Below, one piece after another: positions 1 to 5,396 of a DNA stretch of 5,396 nt (within the stretch, counting starts at the first letter, position 1; every line of letters begins with the position of its first letter). The stretch comes from an uncultured Clostridiaceae bacterium (GTDB taxonomy: Bacteria > Bacillota > Clostridia > Lachnospirales > Lachnospiraceae): positions 1 to 5,396 of the forward strand of contig CAMWOF010000189.1 of NCBI GenBank assembly GCA_947175805.1, read 5' to 3'. The position numbers and the translations under genes are program-made. The notes under the pieces were generated by a model. That model saw only the letters and a program-made list of their open reading frames with translations. It was not told where the DNA came from and did not search any database.

Positions 1-415
1 CAATATGTCCGATGATGATATCGAGAGAGCAGTAAGAGAGGCCGCAGAGTACGAGGCGCAGGACAAAAAGAGGAAGGATGCCATCGAGGCGAGAAACGAG
101 GCGGACTCCATGGTATTCCAGACAGAAAAGGCGCTGCAGGATGTGGGAGATAAGCTTTCTGATGCAGATAAGACGAAGGTTGAGGCTGACTTAAAGTCAC
201 TGAAGGATTTGCTGGCAAGCGTTGACCCGGAGAATCTTACAGATTCCCAGGTAGACCAGATTAAGGCGGGCAAGGAGACATTGATGAACAGCGCACAGGA
301 ATTATTCTCTAAGCTTTATGAGCAGAACGGGCCTGGTGCAAATGCCGGAACAGGCGCGGGCACTCCGGACTTCTCTGACGGCGATGTCGTAGATGGAGAT
401 TATACAGAGATTTAA
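1..415 (+). CDS. dnaK: Chaperone protein DnaK (Hsp70), C-terminal part, 5' end outside window
   Basis: This is the last 137 residues of DnaK, the ATP-driven Hsp70 chaperone that binds exposed hydrophobic segments of unfolded proteins in the cytoplasm. The frame is already open at the left edge (first whole codon at 2-4), so the ATG at base 5 is an internal Met and not a start. The residues match the helical lid of the substrate-binding domain: a D-D-D-I-E-R helix start, then a D-K-K-R-K stretch and the hallmark E-A-R-N-E-A-D-S region, followed by a helical bundle. After it come a Gly/Ala-rich disordered linker (around GPGANAGTGAG) and the conserved acidic tail G-D-V-V-D-G-D-Y-T-E-I, the counterpart of the VVDAEFEEV-type end. 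The nucleotide-binding domain and the beta-sandwich lie outside the window. The TAA stop is at 413-415 and dnaJ follows after 34 bases, the standard dnaK-dnaJ operon order. No frameshift or truncation is seen. Confidence 0.97.
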   Translation, partial: NMSDDDIERAVREAAEYEAQDKKRKDAIEARNEADSMVFQTEKALQDVGDKLSDADKTKVEADLKSLKDLLASVDPENLTDSQVDQIKAGKETLMNSAQELFSKLYEQNGPGANAGTGAGTPDFSDGDVVDGDYTEI

Positions 416-449
416 TTTGACACCGTCTATTTATGAAAGGTGAAGGAAT

Positions 450-1610
450 ATGGCAGATAAAAGAGATTATTATGAAGTCTTAGGCGTTGATAAAAATGTG
501 ACGGAGGCCGAATTAAAGAAGGCCTACAGAAAGATTGCCAAGAAGTATCACCCGGATACCAATCCGGGTGATGCCGAGGCGGAGGCAAAGTTCAAGGAAG
601 CCGCAGAGGCATATGCAGTGCTCTCTGACCCGGAAAAGCGCTCTCAGTATGACAGGCTGGGGCATGCCGCATTTGACCAGAACGGCGGCGGTGGTTTCGG
701 TGGTTTTGGCTTCGATATGAGCGATATGGGGGATATCTTCGGGGATATCTTCGGAGATATGTTCGGCGGTGGTTCCCAGAGAAGGCAGTCCAACGGGCCG
801 ATGAAGGGTGCCAACATCAAGACTACTGTGCGTGTGAAATTTGAGGATGCTGTTTTTGGCACCACCCAGGAGTTAGAGCTTCCATTAAAGGATGAGTGCC
901 AGGCATGTCAGGGCTCCGGAGCGCAGCCGGGACATCAGCCGGAGACATGTACCAAATGCGGAGGCAAAGGGCAGGTTGTATATACCCAGCAATCTCTGTT
1001 CGGGGTTGTCAGAAATGTGCAGGTATGCCCGGAGTGCAGTGGTTCCGGTAAAGTGATTAAATTTAAGTGCAGCCAGTGTGCGGGCACAGGTTACGTAAAG
1101 AGCAAGAAAAAGATTCAGGTACAGGTTCCGGCCGGGATTGATAACGGTCAGAGCATCCGTATCCGCGGAAAGGGCGAACCGGGCATCAACGGTGGAGAAA
1201 GAGGAGATTTGCTTGTGACGGTATTGGTTGACAGGCATCCGAATTTCAAGCGTCAGGAGTATGATTTGTTCTCCAGTGAGCCGATTACGTTTACCCAGGC
1301 GGCCTTAGGCGGCACGATTACCATTAATACGATTGACGGACCGATTGAGCAGCAGATAGCTGCCGGGACGCAGACGGATACCAAGATTAAGCTGAAGGGA
1401 AAAGGCGTACCTACTCTGCGCAACAAAAATGTCCGGGGTGACCACTATGTTACATTAGTAGTACAGGTGCCTGATAAGCTCACAGAAGAGCAAAAGAACA
1501 TTTTAAATGAGTACGATGAGGCAACCGGCTCCACTGCCAGAAGGTCTACAGATTCCGCAGGCGAGTTCAGCTTTGGCGGACATAAAAAGAAATTTGGCAA
1601 AAAGAAATAA
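450..1610 (+). CDS. dnaJ: Chaperone protein DnaJ (Hsp40), complete type I
   Basis: DnaJ delivers unfolded clients to DnaK and stimulates its ATPase in the cytoplasm. The 386 residues match the usual length (about 375-390) and show every domain of a type I (class A) J protein. The J domain spans about residues 4-70 with the catalytic H-P-D at 34-36. A Gly/Phe-rich linker at about 78-110 carries three D-I/M-F-G units. The zinc-binding domain has four intact C-x-x-C-x-G-x-G motifs at 150-157, 167-174, 193-200 and 207-214, enough for two zinc sites. The C-terminal substrate-binding beta domains and dimerisation region follow, and the tail is Lys-rich. The ATG at 450 is preceded by AAAGGTG (436-442), 7 bases upstream, and the protein begins M-A-D-K-R-D-Y-Y-E-V-L-G as expected. 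The gene sits 34 bases after dnaK with no terminator visible between them, so it is inferred to share the dnaK transcript. No CIRCE operator is in the window; that control would lie upstream. Confidence 0.99.
   Translation: MADKRDYYEVLGVDKNVTEAELKKAYRKIAKKYHPDTNPGDAEAEAKFKEAAEAYAVLSDPEKRSQYDRLGHAAFDQNGGGGFGGFGFDMSDMGDIFGDIFGDMFGGGSQRRQSNGPMKGANIKTTVRVKFEDAVFGTTQELELPLKDECQACQGSGAQPGHQPETCTKCGGKGQVVYTQQSLFGVVRNVQVCPECSGSGKVIKFKCSQCAGTGYVKSKKKIQVQVPAGIDNGQSIRIRGKGEPGINGGERGDLLVTVLVDRHPNFKRQEYDLFSSEPITFTQAALGGTITINTIDGPIEQQIAAGTQTDTKIKLKGKGVPTLRNKNVRGDHYVTLVVQVPDKLTEEQKNILNEYDEATGSTARRSTDSAGEFSFGGHKKKFGKKK
732..767 (+). repeat. Three tandem 12-base units in the dnaJ Gly/Phe linker
   Basis: Three adjacent 12-base units (starting at 732, 744 and 756) follow the pattern GATATCTTCGGN, with the third changed to GATATGTTCGGC. 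They are in frame and encode D-I-F-G, D-I-F-G and D-M-F-G at DnaJ residues 95-106. D-I-F motifs are a normal part of the DnaJ linker, where they take part in regulating the J domain. The near-identity of the bases suggests recent in-frame duplication or slippage, so the copy number may vary between strains. Confidence 0.8.
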
Positions 1611-1630
1611 GGCTGGCAGGAAAATCAGCC
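1611..1630 (+). other. Small hairpin directly after the dnaJ stop
   Basis: GGCTG (1611-1615) can pair with CAGCC (1626-1630) around a 10-base loop, starting right after the dnaJ TAA. There is no following run of T, so it does not look like a terminator. It could at most shield the mRNA 3' region or be chance. The bases that follow (1631-1661) show nothing recognisable. Confidence 0.3.
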
Positions 1631-1661
1631 GGGCAGGCAAAACGTAATAAAGTATCAACCA

Positions 1662-1756
1662 CGAGCGTCACGCTTCGCGAGACTGCTCGGGTTCGCGGGC
1701 GCGCTCGGATAGTCTTGTGCAAGCACAGACATATCCTCACTTTGCCTTCGCGCAAA
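1662..1756. repeat. GC-rich, densely palindromic intergenic element (candidate dispersed repeat)
   Basis: This block has no supportable gene but is packed with inverted repeats. CGAGCG (1662-1667) pairs with CGCTCG (1702-1707), and nested inside it CGCGA (1676-1680) pairs with TCGCG (1693-1697). A second hairpin at 1707-1736 has a 12-bp stem made of GGATA/TATCC, GTC/GAC and TGTG/CACA, broken only by single-base bulges at T1715 and A1731, with a CAAG loop at 1720-1723. A third, TTTGC (1741-1745) with GCAAA (1752-1756), closes a 6-base loop. The word TTCGCG occurs three times (1674, 1692, 1747) and GCTCGG twice (1685, 1703). Composition is GC-richer than the flanking bases. The pattern fits a dispersed extragenic palindromic repeat or a structured RNA 3' region; its general look reminds me of intergenic repeats in Lachnospiraceae, but copy number cannot be seen from one window. 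Confidence 0.5.
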
Positions 1757-1764
1757 TAAAACAG

Positions 1765-1810
1765 CTTCCGCACAGGTGGCAGATAAACTGCTTCTGTGCG
1801 GAAGTTTTTT
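1765..1810 (+). terminator. Strong Rho-independent terminator after dnaJ
   Basis: A perfect 11-bp stem, CTTCCGCACAG (1765-1775) with CTGTGCGGAAG (1794-1804), is followed at once by six T (1805-1810). The loop can fold further: GCAG (1779-1782) pairs with CTGC (1788-1791) around ATAAA, above a small internal loop. This is a textbook intrinsic terminator and should end the dnaK-dnaJ transcript. On the - strand the stem is followed only by a weak T-rich stretch (complement of 1754-1762), and no - strand gene would use it. Confidence 0.93.
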
Positions 1811-1822
1811 GTGCTTCAAGGC

Positions 1823-1851
1823 TTGCGAAAATGGACAGCATAACGTATACT
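1823..1851 (+). promoter_or_regulatory. Predicted sigma-A-type promoter for prmA
   Basis: TTGCGA (1823-1828, four of six matches to TTGACA) and TATACT (1846-1851, five of six matches to TATAAT) are separated by exactly 17 bases, the preferred spacing. Transcription would start near 1858, giving a leader of roughly 58 bases before the prmA start codon. The site lies just after the dnaJ terminator, where a new promoter is needed. The leader (about 1858-1915) holds only a weak 4-bp hairpin (CTGC 1862-1865 with GCAG 1871-1874) and no riboswitch that I recognise. Confidence 0.65.
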
Positions 1852-1901
1852 CATAGATAAGCTGCAAAGCGCAGAAGATAAAATGCCATAAGCGATGAAA
1901 T

Positions 1902-1918
1902 GGAGATGATACTGCGTG
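1902..1918 (+). promoter_or_regulatory. Ribosome binding site and GTG start of prmA
   Basis: GGAG (1902-1905) lies 10 bases before the GTG at 1916-1918, slightly long but workable. The nearby ATG triplets at 1900 and 1906 are in other frames and cannot start the protein. The next in-frame ATG (residue 7) would remove the first beta strand of the N-terminal domain and has no better site, so GTG is preferred. Confidence 0.75.
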
Positions 1919-2935
1919 GTATATACAAAGATTATGATAGATACGACTGTGGAGGCTGTGGACATGGTAAGCTACACCCTTGGAGAGCTGGGAGTACAGG
2001 GCGTCCAGGTGGAGGATAAGCTGCCTTTGACAGAGGAGGAAAGGCGCGCCATGTATATTGATATCCTGCCGGAGCAGACGGAGTCCTATGACGGATATGC
2101 AAGGCTTACCTGTTATATTCCTATAGGACAGGAGGCGGAGGGAATCCGAAACAGCGGAACCTCGCTTGAGGAGGCAGCAGTCATGAATATTCCTGAGCTG
2201 CTGGCAAATATCCGGGCAGAGTTAGACCGGCTGTCAGAATTTATGGACGTGGGACCAAAGACAGTGACGGTGGAGGATACAGAGGATACAAAATGGCTGA
2301 ATAATTGGAAAGCATATTTTAAGCCCTTCCGGCTGGAGGAAAACATCATTATCAAACCCACATGGGAGACATTGGAGGATAAAACGCCGGAGGATATTGT
2401 AATTGAACTTGATCCGGGCATTGCCTTTGGAACCGGCTCCCATGACACCACAAAGCTCTGTATCCGACAGTTAAAGAAATATATTACAGCGGATTGCGAG
2501 ATGTTGGATGTGGGCTGTGGGACCGGCATTTTGGGAATGATTGCCCTGCGGCTGGGAGCTGGGGCAGTGCTGGGGCTAGATATCGACCCGCTGGCGGTCA
2601 GGGTCAGCAGGGAGAATCGGGAACAAAACCAAATATCTGAGGCAGCATTTGTTATTCGACAGGGGAATCTGCTGGAGGATGCAAAGTTAGCCGCTTCTCT
2701 GCGCTGCCAGTTTGACATAGTGGCTGCAAATATTCTGGCAGAGGTGATTGTTCCTCTTTGCGGTGTGATTGCTCCGCTGATGCGGGAAAACGGAATCTTT
2801 ATCGCCTCCGGTATTATCCGGGCGAAGGAGGATGAGGTGCGGCAGGCGCTTATAAAAAATAATTTTAAAATTGTAAATACCGACCATATGGGGGAATGGG
2901 TATCCTTTGCGGCTGAAAAGGGAGATGGATATTAG
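1916..2935 (+). CDS. prmA: Ribosomal protein L11 methyltransferase PrmA
   Basis: PrmA transfers methyl groups from S-adenosylmethionine to amino groups of ribosomal protein L11 in the cytoplasm. The 339-residue protein has the expected two parts. The N-terminal L11-recognition domain (about 1-125) contains the L-G-V-Q-G-V-Q-V-E-D segment at 25-34. A linker with W-L-N-N-W-K (127-132) follows, then the Rossmann methyltransferase domain. That domain shows D-P-G-I-A-F-G-T-G-S-H-D-T-T (166-179), the SAM-binding L-D-V-G-C-G-T-G (197-204), an acidic strand end at L-D-I-D-P (221-225), and A-N-I-L (271-274) at the active site; all key residues are intact. It is longer than the E. coli and Bacillus forms (about 290-310), owing to extra residues near 52-110, which I believe is common in Clostridia. 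prmA often follows dnaJ in Firmicutes, but here a terminator and a predicted promoter separate them, so expression need not follow heat shock. Confidence 0.97.
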   Translation: MVYTKIMIDTTVEAVDMVSYTLGELGVQGVQVEDKLPLTEEERRAMYIDILPEQTESYDGYARLTCYIPIGQEAEGIRNSGTSLEEAAVMNIPELLANIRAELDRLSEFMDVGPKTVTVEDTEDTKWLNNWKAYFKPFRLEENIIIKPTWETLEDKTPEDIVIELDPGIAFGTGSHDTTKLCIRQLKKYITADCEMLDVGCGTGILGMIALRLGAGAVLGLDIDPLAVRVSRENREQNQISEAAFVIRQGNLLEDAKLAASLRCQFDIVAANILAEVIVPLCGVIAPLMRENGIFIASGIIRAKEDEVRQALIKNNFKIVNTDHMGEWVSFAAEKGDGY

Positions 2936-2960
2936 GGTTTCTAAAAATCTAAGGGGTTAT

Positions 2961-2976
2961 GGAGGTTGCATCAGTG
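2961..2976 (+). promoter_or_regulatory. Ribosome binding site deciding the GTG start of the yfhO-like gene
   Basis: GGAGG (2961-2965) stands 8 bases before GTG (2974-2976), an ideal spacing. An in-frame ATG at 2959-2961 is the only other close candidate and would add five residues (M-E-V-A-S). Its only possible site, AAGGGG (2951-2956), ends 2 bases before it, too close to work well. An in-frame TAA at 2950-2952 rules out any start further upstream. Confidence 0.8.
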
Positions 2977-5396
2977 AAAGAATATCTGCATCGCTTTTCG
3001 TGGAAAGAAAAATATGTTTACGTTCTTGCATTGCTTTTGCCAGCCGTCGTTTTTCTATTGCTTATGCTCCATGAACGAATTTTGCCCTTTGGAAATTACT
3101 CCATGCTTAGAGGAGACGGCTTTACTCAGCTTTACGCCTTTTTGTGTGAGATGCATCAAAAGGTTCATGACGGTGATTCTCTGTTTTTTTCGTGGAATAT
3201 GGGGTTAGGTACTAATTTTTATGCAAACTGGGCATATTATCTTGCCTCTCCCACAAATTGGCTGCTTATGCTGCTTCCCATGGAATACTTGGAAGTGGGA
3301 TGTATCGCTGTGTTATTGGGAAAGCTTGTCCTTTGCTCTGTTACCATGACATTTTATTTCATGCATACATATACAATCAATGTGAATCCGTTTCGCAGGC
3401 AATTGGCATTGCTTGCTGGTATTTCTTATGGCGTTTGTAACGGTGTGCTATGTTATTCCTTCCTATGCAATTGGTTAGACGCCTACTGGCTGCTGCCATT
3501 GGTTTTATGGGCATTAGAGAAATTACTCCGTTTTGGGGAATGGAAACCTTATTATCTGACGCTTTTGCTTATAATTATCTCAAATTTCTATATAGCATAT
3601 AGTGTTTGCCTGTTTACAGCATTGTGGTTTTTTGTACAGGCTGATTGGAAAAAATTAAAGTGGCAGTTTATGACATTTACAGGGACGTCCCTGCTTTCCG
3701 CTCTCAGCGCAGGAATTGTTTTAGTCCCTGTCATAAATGCATTGGCGGTGAAAACAAATTATGTGAATACAGAGAAAAATATTTGGAAGGTAGACAGTAT
3801 TTGGAATTTGCTCAATGCACTGCTTCCCTTTGGCGCTTTGGATATGGGAGGGCAGGAGACAGCGACTTACAATATTTATTGTGGGTGTATGATTGCGATG
3901 GCTGCTTTGTTCTGGCTGGCCTTCGGCAGGGAGCCTGCATGCAAAAGATTAAAGTTTACCATACTTTTGCTTTTTATGGGGTTTAGCCTGTCTGCGCATT
4001 TTATGTCGCTTTTGTGGCATGGGGGCATGTTTCCGAGGAGGTTTAACAACAGATATTCCTTTGCATTTTCTTTTTTGCTTATTTATTTGGGCTGCCAGGG
4101 AATTCGTGCCCTTATCGACACAACTTATATGCGGATAATTTTGTGGAGCCTGCTCGGTATAGGGATATTTATAGGAATTATCCTGTGTTCTGCATCGCTG
4201 CAAATGCCTGTTGCATATGTCAGTGCCATGATGATAGGTGCTGTTTTTATTATATTGTCTGTGTTGTTAAAACGAAAAAGCATCTCTAAGAAGGTTTATG
4301 TTTGGATAATCTTAGCGATTGGGCTTTTCGAGAGCCTTTGCAGTGCCTATCATAGCTACAATCTGCCATACGAGCTGACGAGGAATCATCCGGCTTATGC
4401 GGCGCTGAAAGCATTTTATGAAAAGCAGGAGGATTCTGATAACAGGCAGGCGTTATCCTCTCTGGACTACAGAAATGCAGGGACGATGTTTAATAGGAAA
4501 ATAGTAACCTTATTCTCGACTTTGACACCGGAAAATGTGGTAGCTTTGTATGAGAAGCTGGGATTATTGTATATGGAAAGCGGCTCTGTGTATGCTTACA
4601 GGGGTTCTACGCCATATACAGATTTATTGATGAATGTGGACTATGCATTGACTGCGGATACTTCCCTGTATGGCGGTGCCAAGCGTAAATCTGAAAGCTA
4701 TGATGACGGGGCATCCGGCATAGAAGAAAACATAGATAATGAAGAGGAAGCATATCATGCGATGATTTCAGAAAATAGTGTCGGATATGGTTTTATGGTG
4801 GAAGACAATTTATCAGAGGTATGTCTGGATGATGAAAATGCATTTCATATTCAAAACACATTTTTTAAAGCAATGGGAGGCAAGGGAATACTATTTGAGG
4901 ATGTGCCTCTTCAGAATATGGAGAAAGAAGATACAGTTGTTGAAAACGGAAGGCTTGATGTGAGTTTTGAGATATGTAAAGATATGGATTTATATCTTTT
5001 TTTGAGGGACAGGGAAAGTTCTGCATTTTATGTCTTTTTAGATGAAAAACAGATAAATCAGGGGATTCCAAGGCAGTATTCAGGGATGATTCATGTAGGA
5101 GAAGTAAAAAAGAGTCAGGTAATACATATTCAGGCAATCAATAATTCATCCAAGGATATGAATTCCTTATATATATATGCCGCAGCCTTCCATCAGGAGG
5201 TTTTTGATGAATTTAAAAACTGCGTGGCAGAAGAAGCCTTTGTGCTGGAGGAGATGAATGGAAGCGGCATCGTGGGCAGCATCACAGCGAAGAAGGATGG
5301 AATTTGTTATATGTCTGTTCCTGATGACGGCGGCTTTACCGCTTATGTGGACGGACAAAGGACGGAGCACAAATTACTTGCGGACTGTATGGTTTG
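2974..5396 (+). CDS. YfhO-family polytopic membrane protein (putative GT-C-type glycosyltransferase), 3' end outside window
   Basis: The frame from GTG 2974 is open for 807 codons to the window edge. The protein has about a dozen hydrophobic segments (first at about 14-33, last at about 439-457) followed by a soluble, probably extracellular domain from about 460. YfhO-like marks are R-G-D-G-F-T-Q-L-Y (46-54) in the first outer loop, W-N-M-G-L-G-T-N-F (74-82), A-S-P-T-N-W-L-L (91-98), G-I-S-Y-G-V (149-154) and N-W-L-D-A (166-170). Further on are L-P-F-G (284-287), R-R-F-N-N-R-Y (355-361), G-S-T-P-Y-T-D (544-550) and A-Y-V-D-G (790-794). Asp48 sits where GT-C enzymes keep a catalytic or metal-binding Asp. 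In Bacillus, YfhO acts with CsbB and GtcA in adding sugar to lipoteichoic acid from a lipid-linked donor; the substrate here is unknown. Compared with family sizes of about 860, a C-terminal piece and perhaps a last helix are missing. It follows prmA by 38 bases with no terminator, so read-through is likely. Confidence 0.9.
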   Translation, partial: MKEYLHRFSWKEKYVYVLALLLPAVVFLLLMLHERILPFGNYSMLRGDGFTQLYAFLCEMHQKVHDGDSLFFSWNMGLGTNFYANWAYYLASPTNWLLMLLPMEYLEVGCIAVLLGKLVLCSVTMTFYFMHTYTINVNPFRRQLALLAGISYGVCNGVLCYSFLCNWLDAYWLLPLVLWALEKLLRFGEWKPYYLTLLLIIISNFYIAYSVCLFTALWFFVQADWKKLKWQFMTFTGTSLLSALSAGIVLVPVINALAVKTNYVNTEKNIWKVDSIWNLLNALLPFGALDMGGQETATYNIYCGCMIAMAALFWLAFGREPACKRLKFTILLLFMGFSLSAHFMSLLWHGGMFPRRFNNRYSFAFSFLLIYLGCQGIRALIDTTYMRIILWSLLGIGIFIGIILCSASLQMPVAYVSAMMIGAVFIILSVLLKRKSISKKVYVWIILAIGLFESLCSAYHSYNLPYELTRNHPAYAALKAFYEKQEDSDNRQALSSLDYRNAGTMFNRKIVTLFSTLTPENVVALYEKLGLLYMESGSVYAYRGSTPYTDLLMNVDYALTADTSLYGGAKRKSESYDDGASGIEENIDNEEEAYHAMISENSVGYGFMVEDNLSEVCLDDENAFHIQNTFFKAMGGKGILFEDVPLQNMEKEDTVVENGRLDVSFEICKDMDLYLFLRDRESSAFYVFLDEKQINQGIPRQYSGMIHVGEVKKSQVIHIQAINNSSKDMNSLYIYAAAFHQEVFDEFKNCVAEEAFVLEEMNGSGIVGSITAKKDGICYMSVPDDGGFTAYVDGQRTEHKLLADCMV

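Noticed and set aside
5..7. ATG at the left edge as a start of a small protein
   Set aside because: The frame is open to the window edge and the residues match the DnaK lid and tail, so this is an internal Met of a gene that begins upstream.
885..1238. 117-residue - strand reading frame inside dnaJ
   Set aside because: It is antisense to the conserved zinc-binding region of DnaJ and shows no domain or independent start signal.
1567..1867. Two overlapping - strand reading frames across the dnaJ-prmA gap (1567-1773 and 1655-1867)
   Set aside because: They run through the palindromic block and the terminator, have odd Arg/Ser-rich composition and no recognisable domain, and conflict with the + strand regulatory signals.
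1852..1915. Riboswitch or attenuator in the prmA leader
   Set aside because: The leader is only about 58 bases, with a weak 4-bp hairpin and no conserved riboswitch core; a SAM riboswitch was considered because of PrmA's cofactor, but nothing matches.
2113..2718. 201-residue - strand reading frame inside prmA
   Set aside because: It is antisense to a complete, well-conserved PrmA; the Ser-rich composition is typical of a shadow frame.
2932..2952. Possible terminator between prmA and the YfhO-like gene (TTAG ... CTAA)
   Set aside because: Only a 4-bp AT-rich pairing with a long loop and no T run; it would not terminate transcription.
3014..4963. Several short + strand reading frames (3014-3208, 3258-3440, 3645-3986, 4778-4963)
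   Set aside because: All lie in other frames within the single continuous YfhO-like reading frame starting at 2974, which has a strong ribosome binding site and family motifs.
3949..5370. Short - strand reading frames at 3949-4203, 4865-5137 and 5167-5370
   Set aside because: They are antisense to the YfhO-like gene, with no recognisable domains.
1..5396. CRISPR array, insertion sequence, tRNA or phage attachment site
   Set aside because: No spaced direct repeats, no transposase-like reading frame with terminal inverted repeats, no tRNA-like cloverleaf and no integrase were seen on either strand.

Overview
The window looks like chromosomal DNA from a Firmicute of the class Clostridia, most probably a Lachnospiraceae gut bacterium of the Blautia type. 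This rests on the protein style of DnaK, DnaJ and PrmA, the strong GGAGG-type ribosome binding sites, GTG starts and moderate GC content. The genus is a guess; the class is fairly safe. All genes lie on the + strand.

Layout: (1) 1-415 is the 3' end of dnaK, the Hsp70 chaperone, covering its lid and disordered tail. (2) 450-1610 is a complete dnaJ, the Hsp40 co-chaperone, 34 bases downstream and surely co-transcribed. (3) 1611-1915 is a 305-base gap without a gene. It holds a GC-rich, heavily palindromic block, a strong intrinsic terminator and then a good sigma-A-type promoter, so the heat-shock operon appears to end here and a new unit to begin. (4) 1916-2935 is prmA, the ribosomal protein L11 methyltransferase. 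(5) From 2974 to beyond the window end is a large polytopic membrane protein of the YfhO family, with at least 807 codons and no stop. Its frame is open to the last base, so a listing of closed reading frames would miss it.

How the genes fit together: DnaK and DnaJ form the core Hsp70 folding machine. PrmA is a translation-related methyltransferase that often follows dnaJ in Firmicutes, where it is commonly followed by rsmE (16S rRNA methyltransferase). Here prmA is followed after 38 bases by a YfhO-like gene. YfhO proteins are GT-C-fold membrane proteins linked to glycosylation of cell-surface polymers such as lipoteichoic acid. That neighbour has no obvious functional link to PrmA and may mark an insertion or rearrangement at a usually conserved locus.

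I see no tRNA, rRNA, CRISPR array, transposase or phage gene. I see no clear case for a wholly new system. The points most worth following are the structured intergenic element, the terminator-promoter arrangement that separates prmA from dnaKJ, and the YfhO gene in the place where rsmE would be expected.
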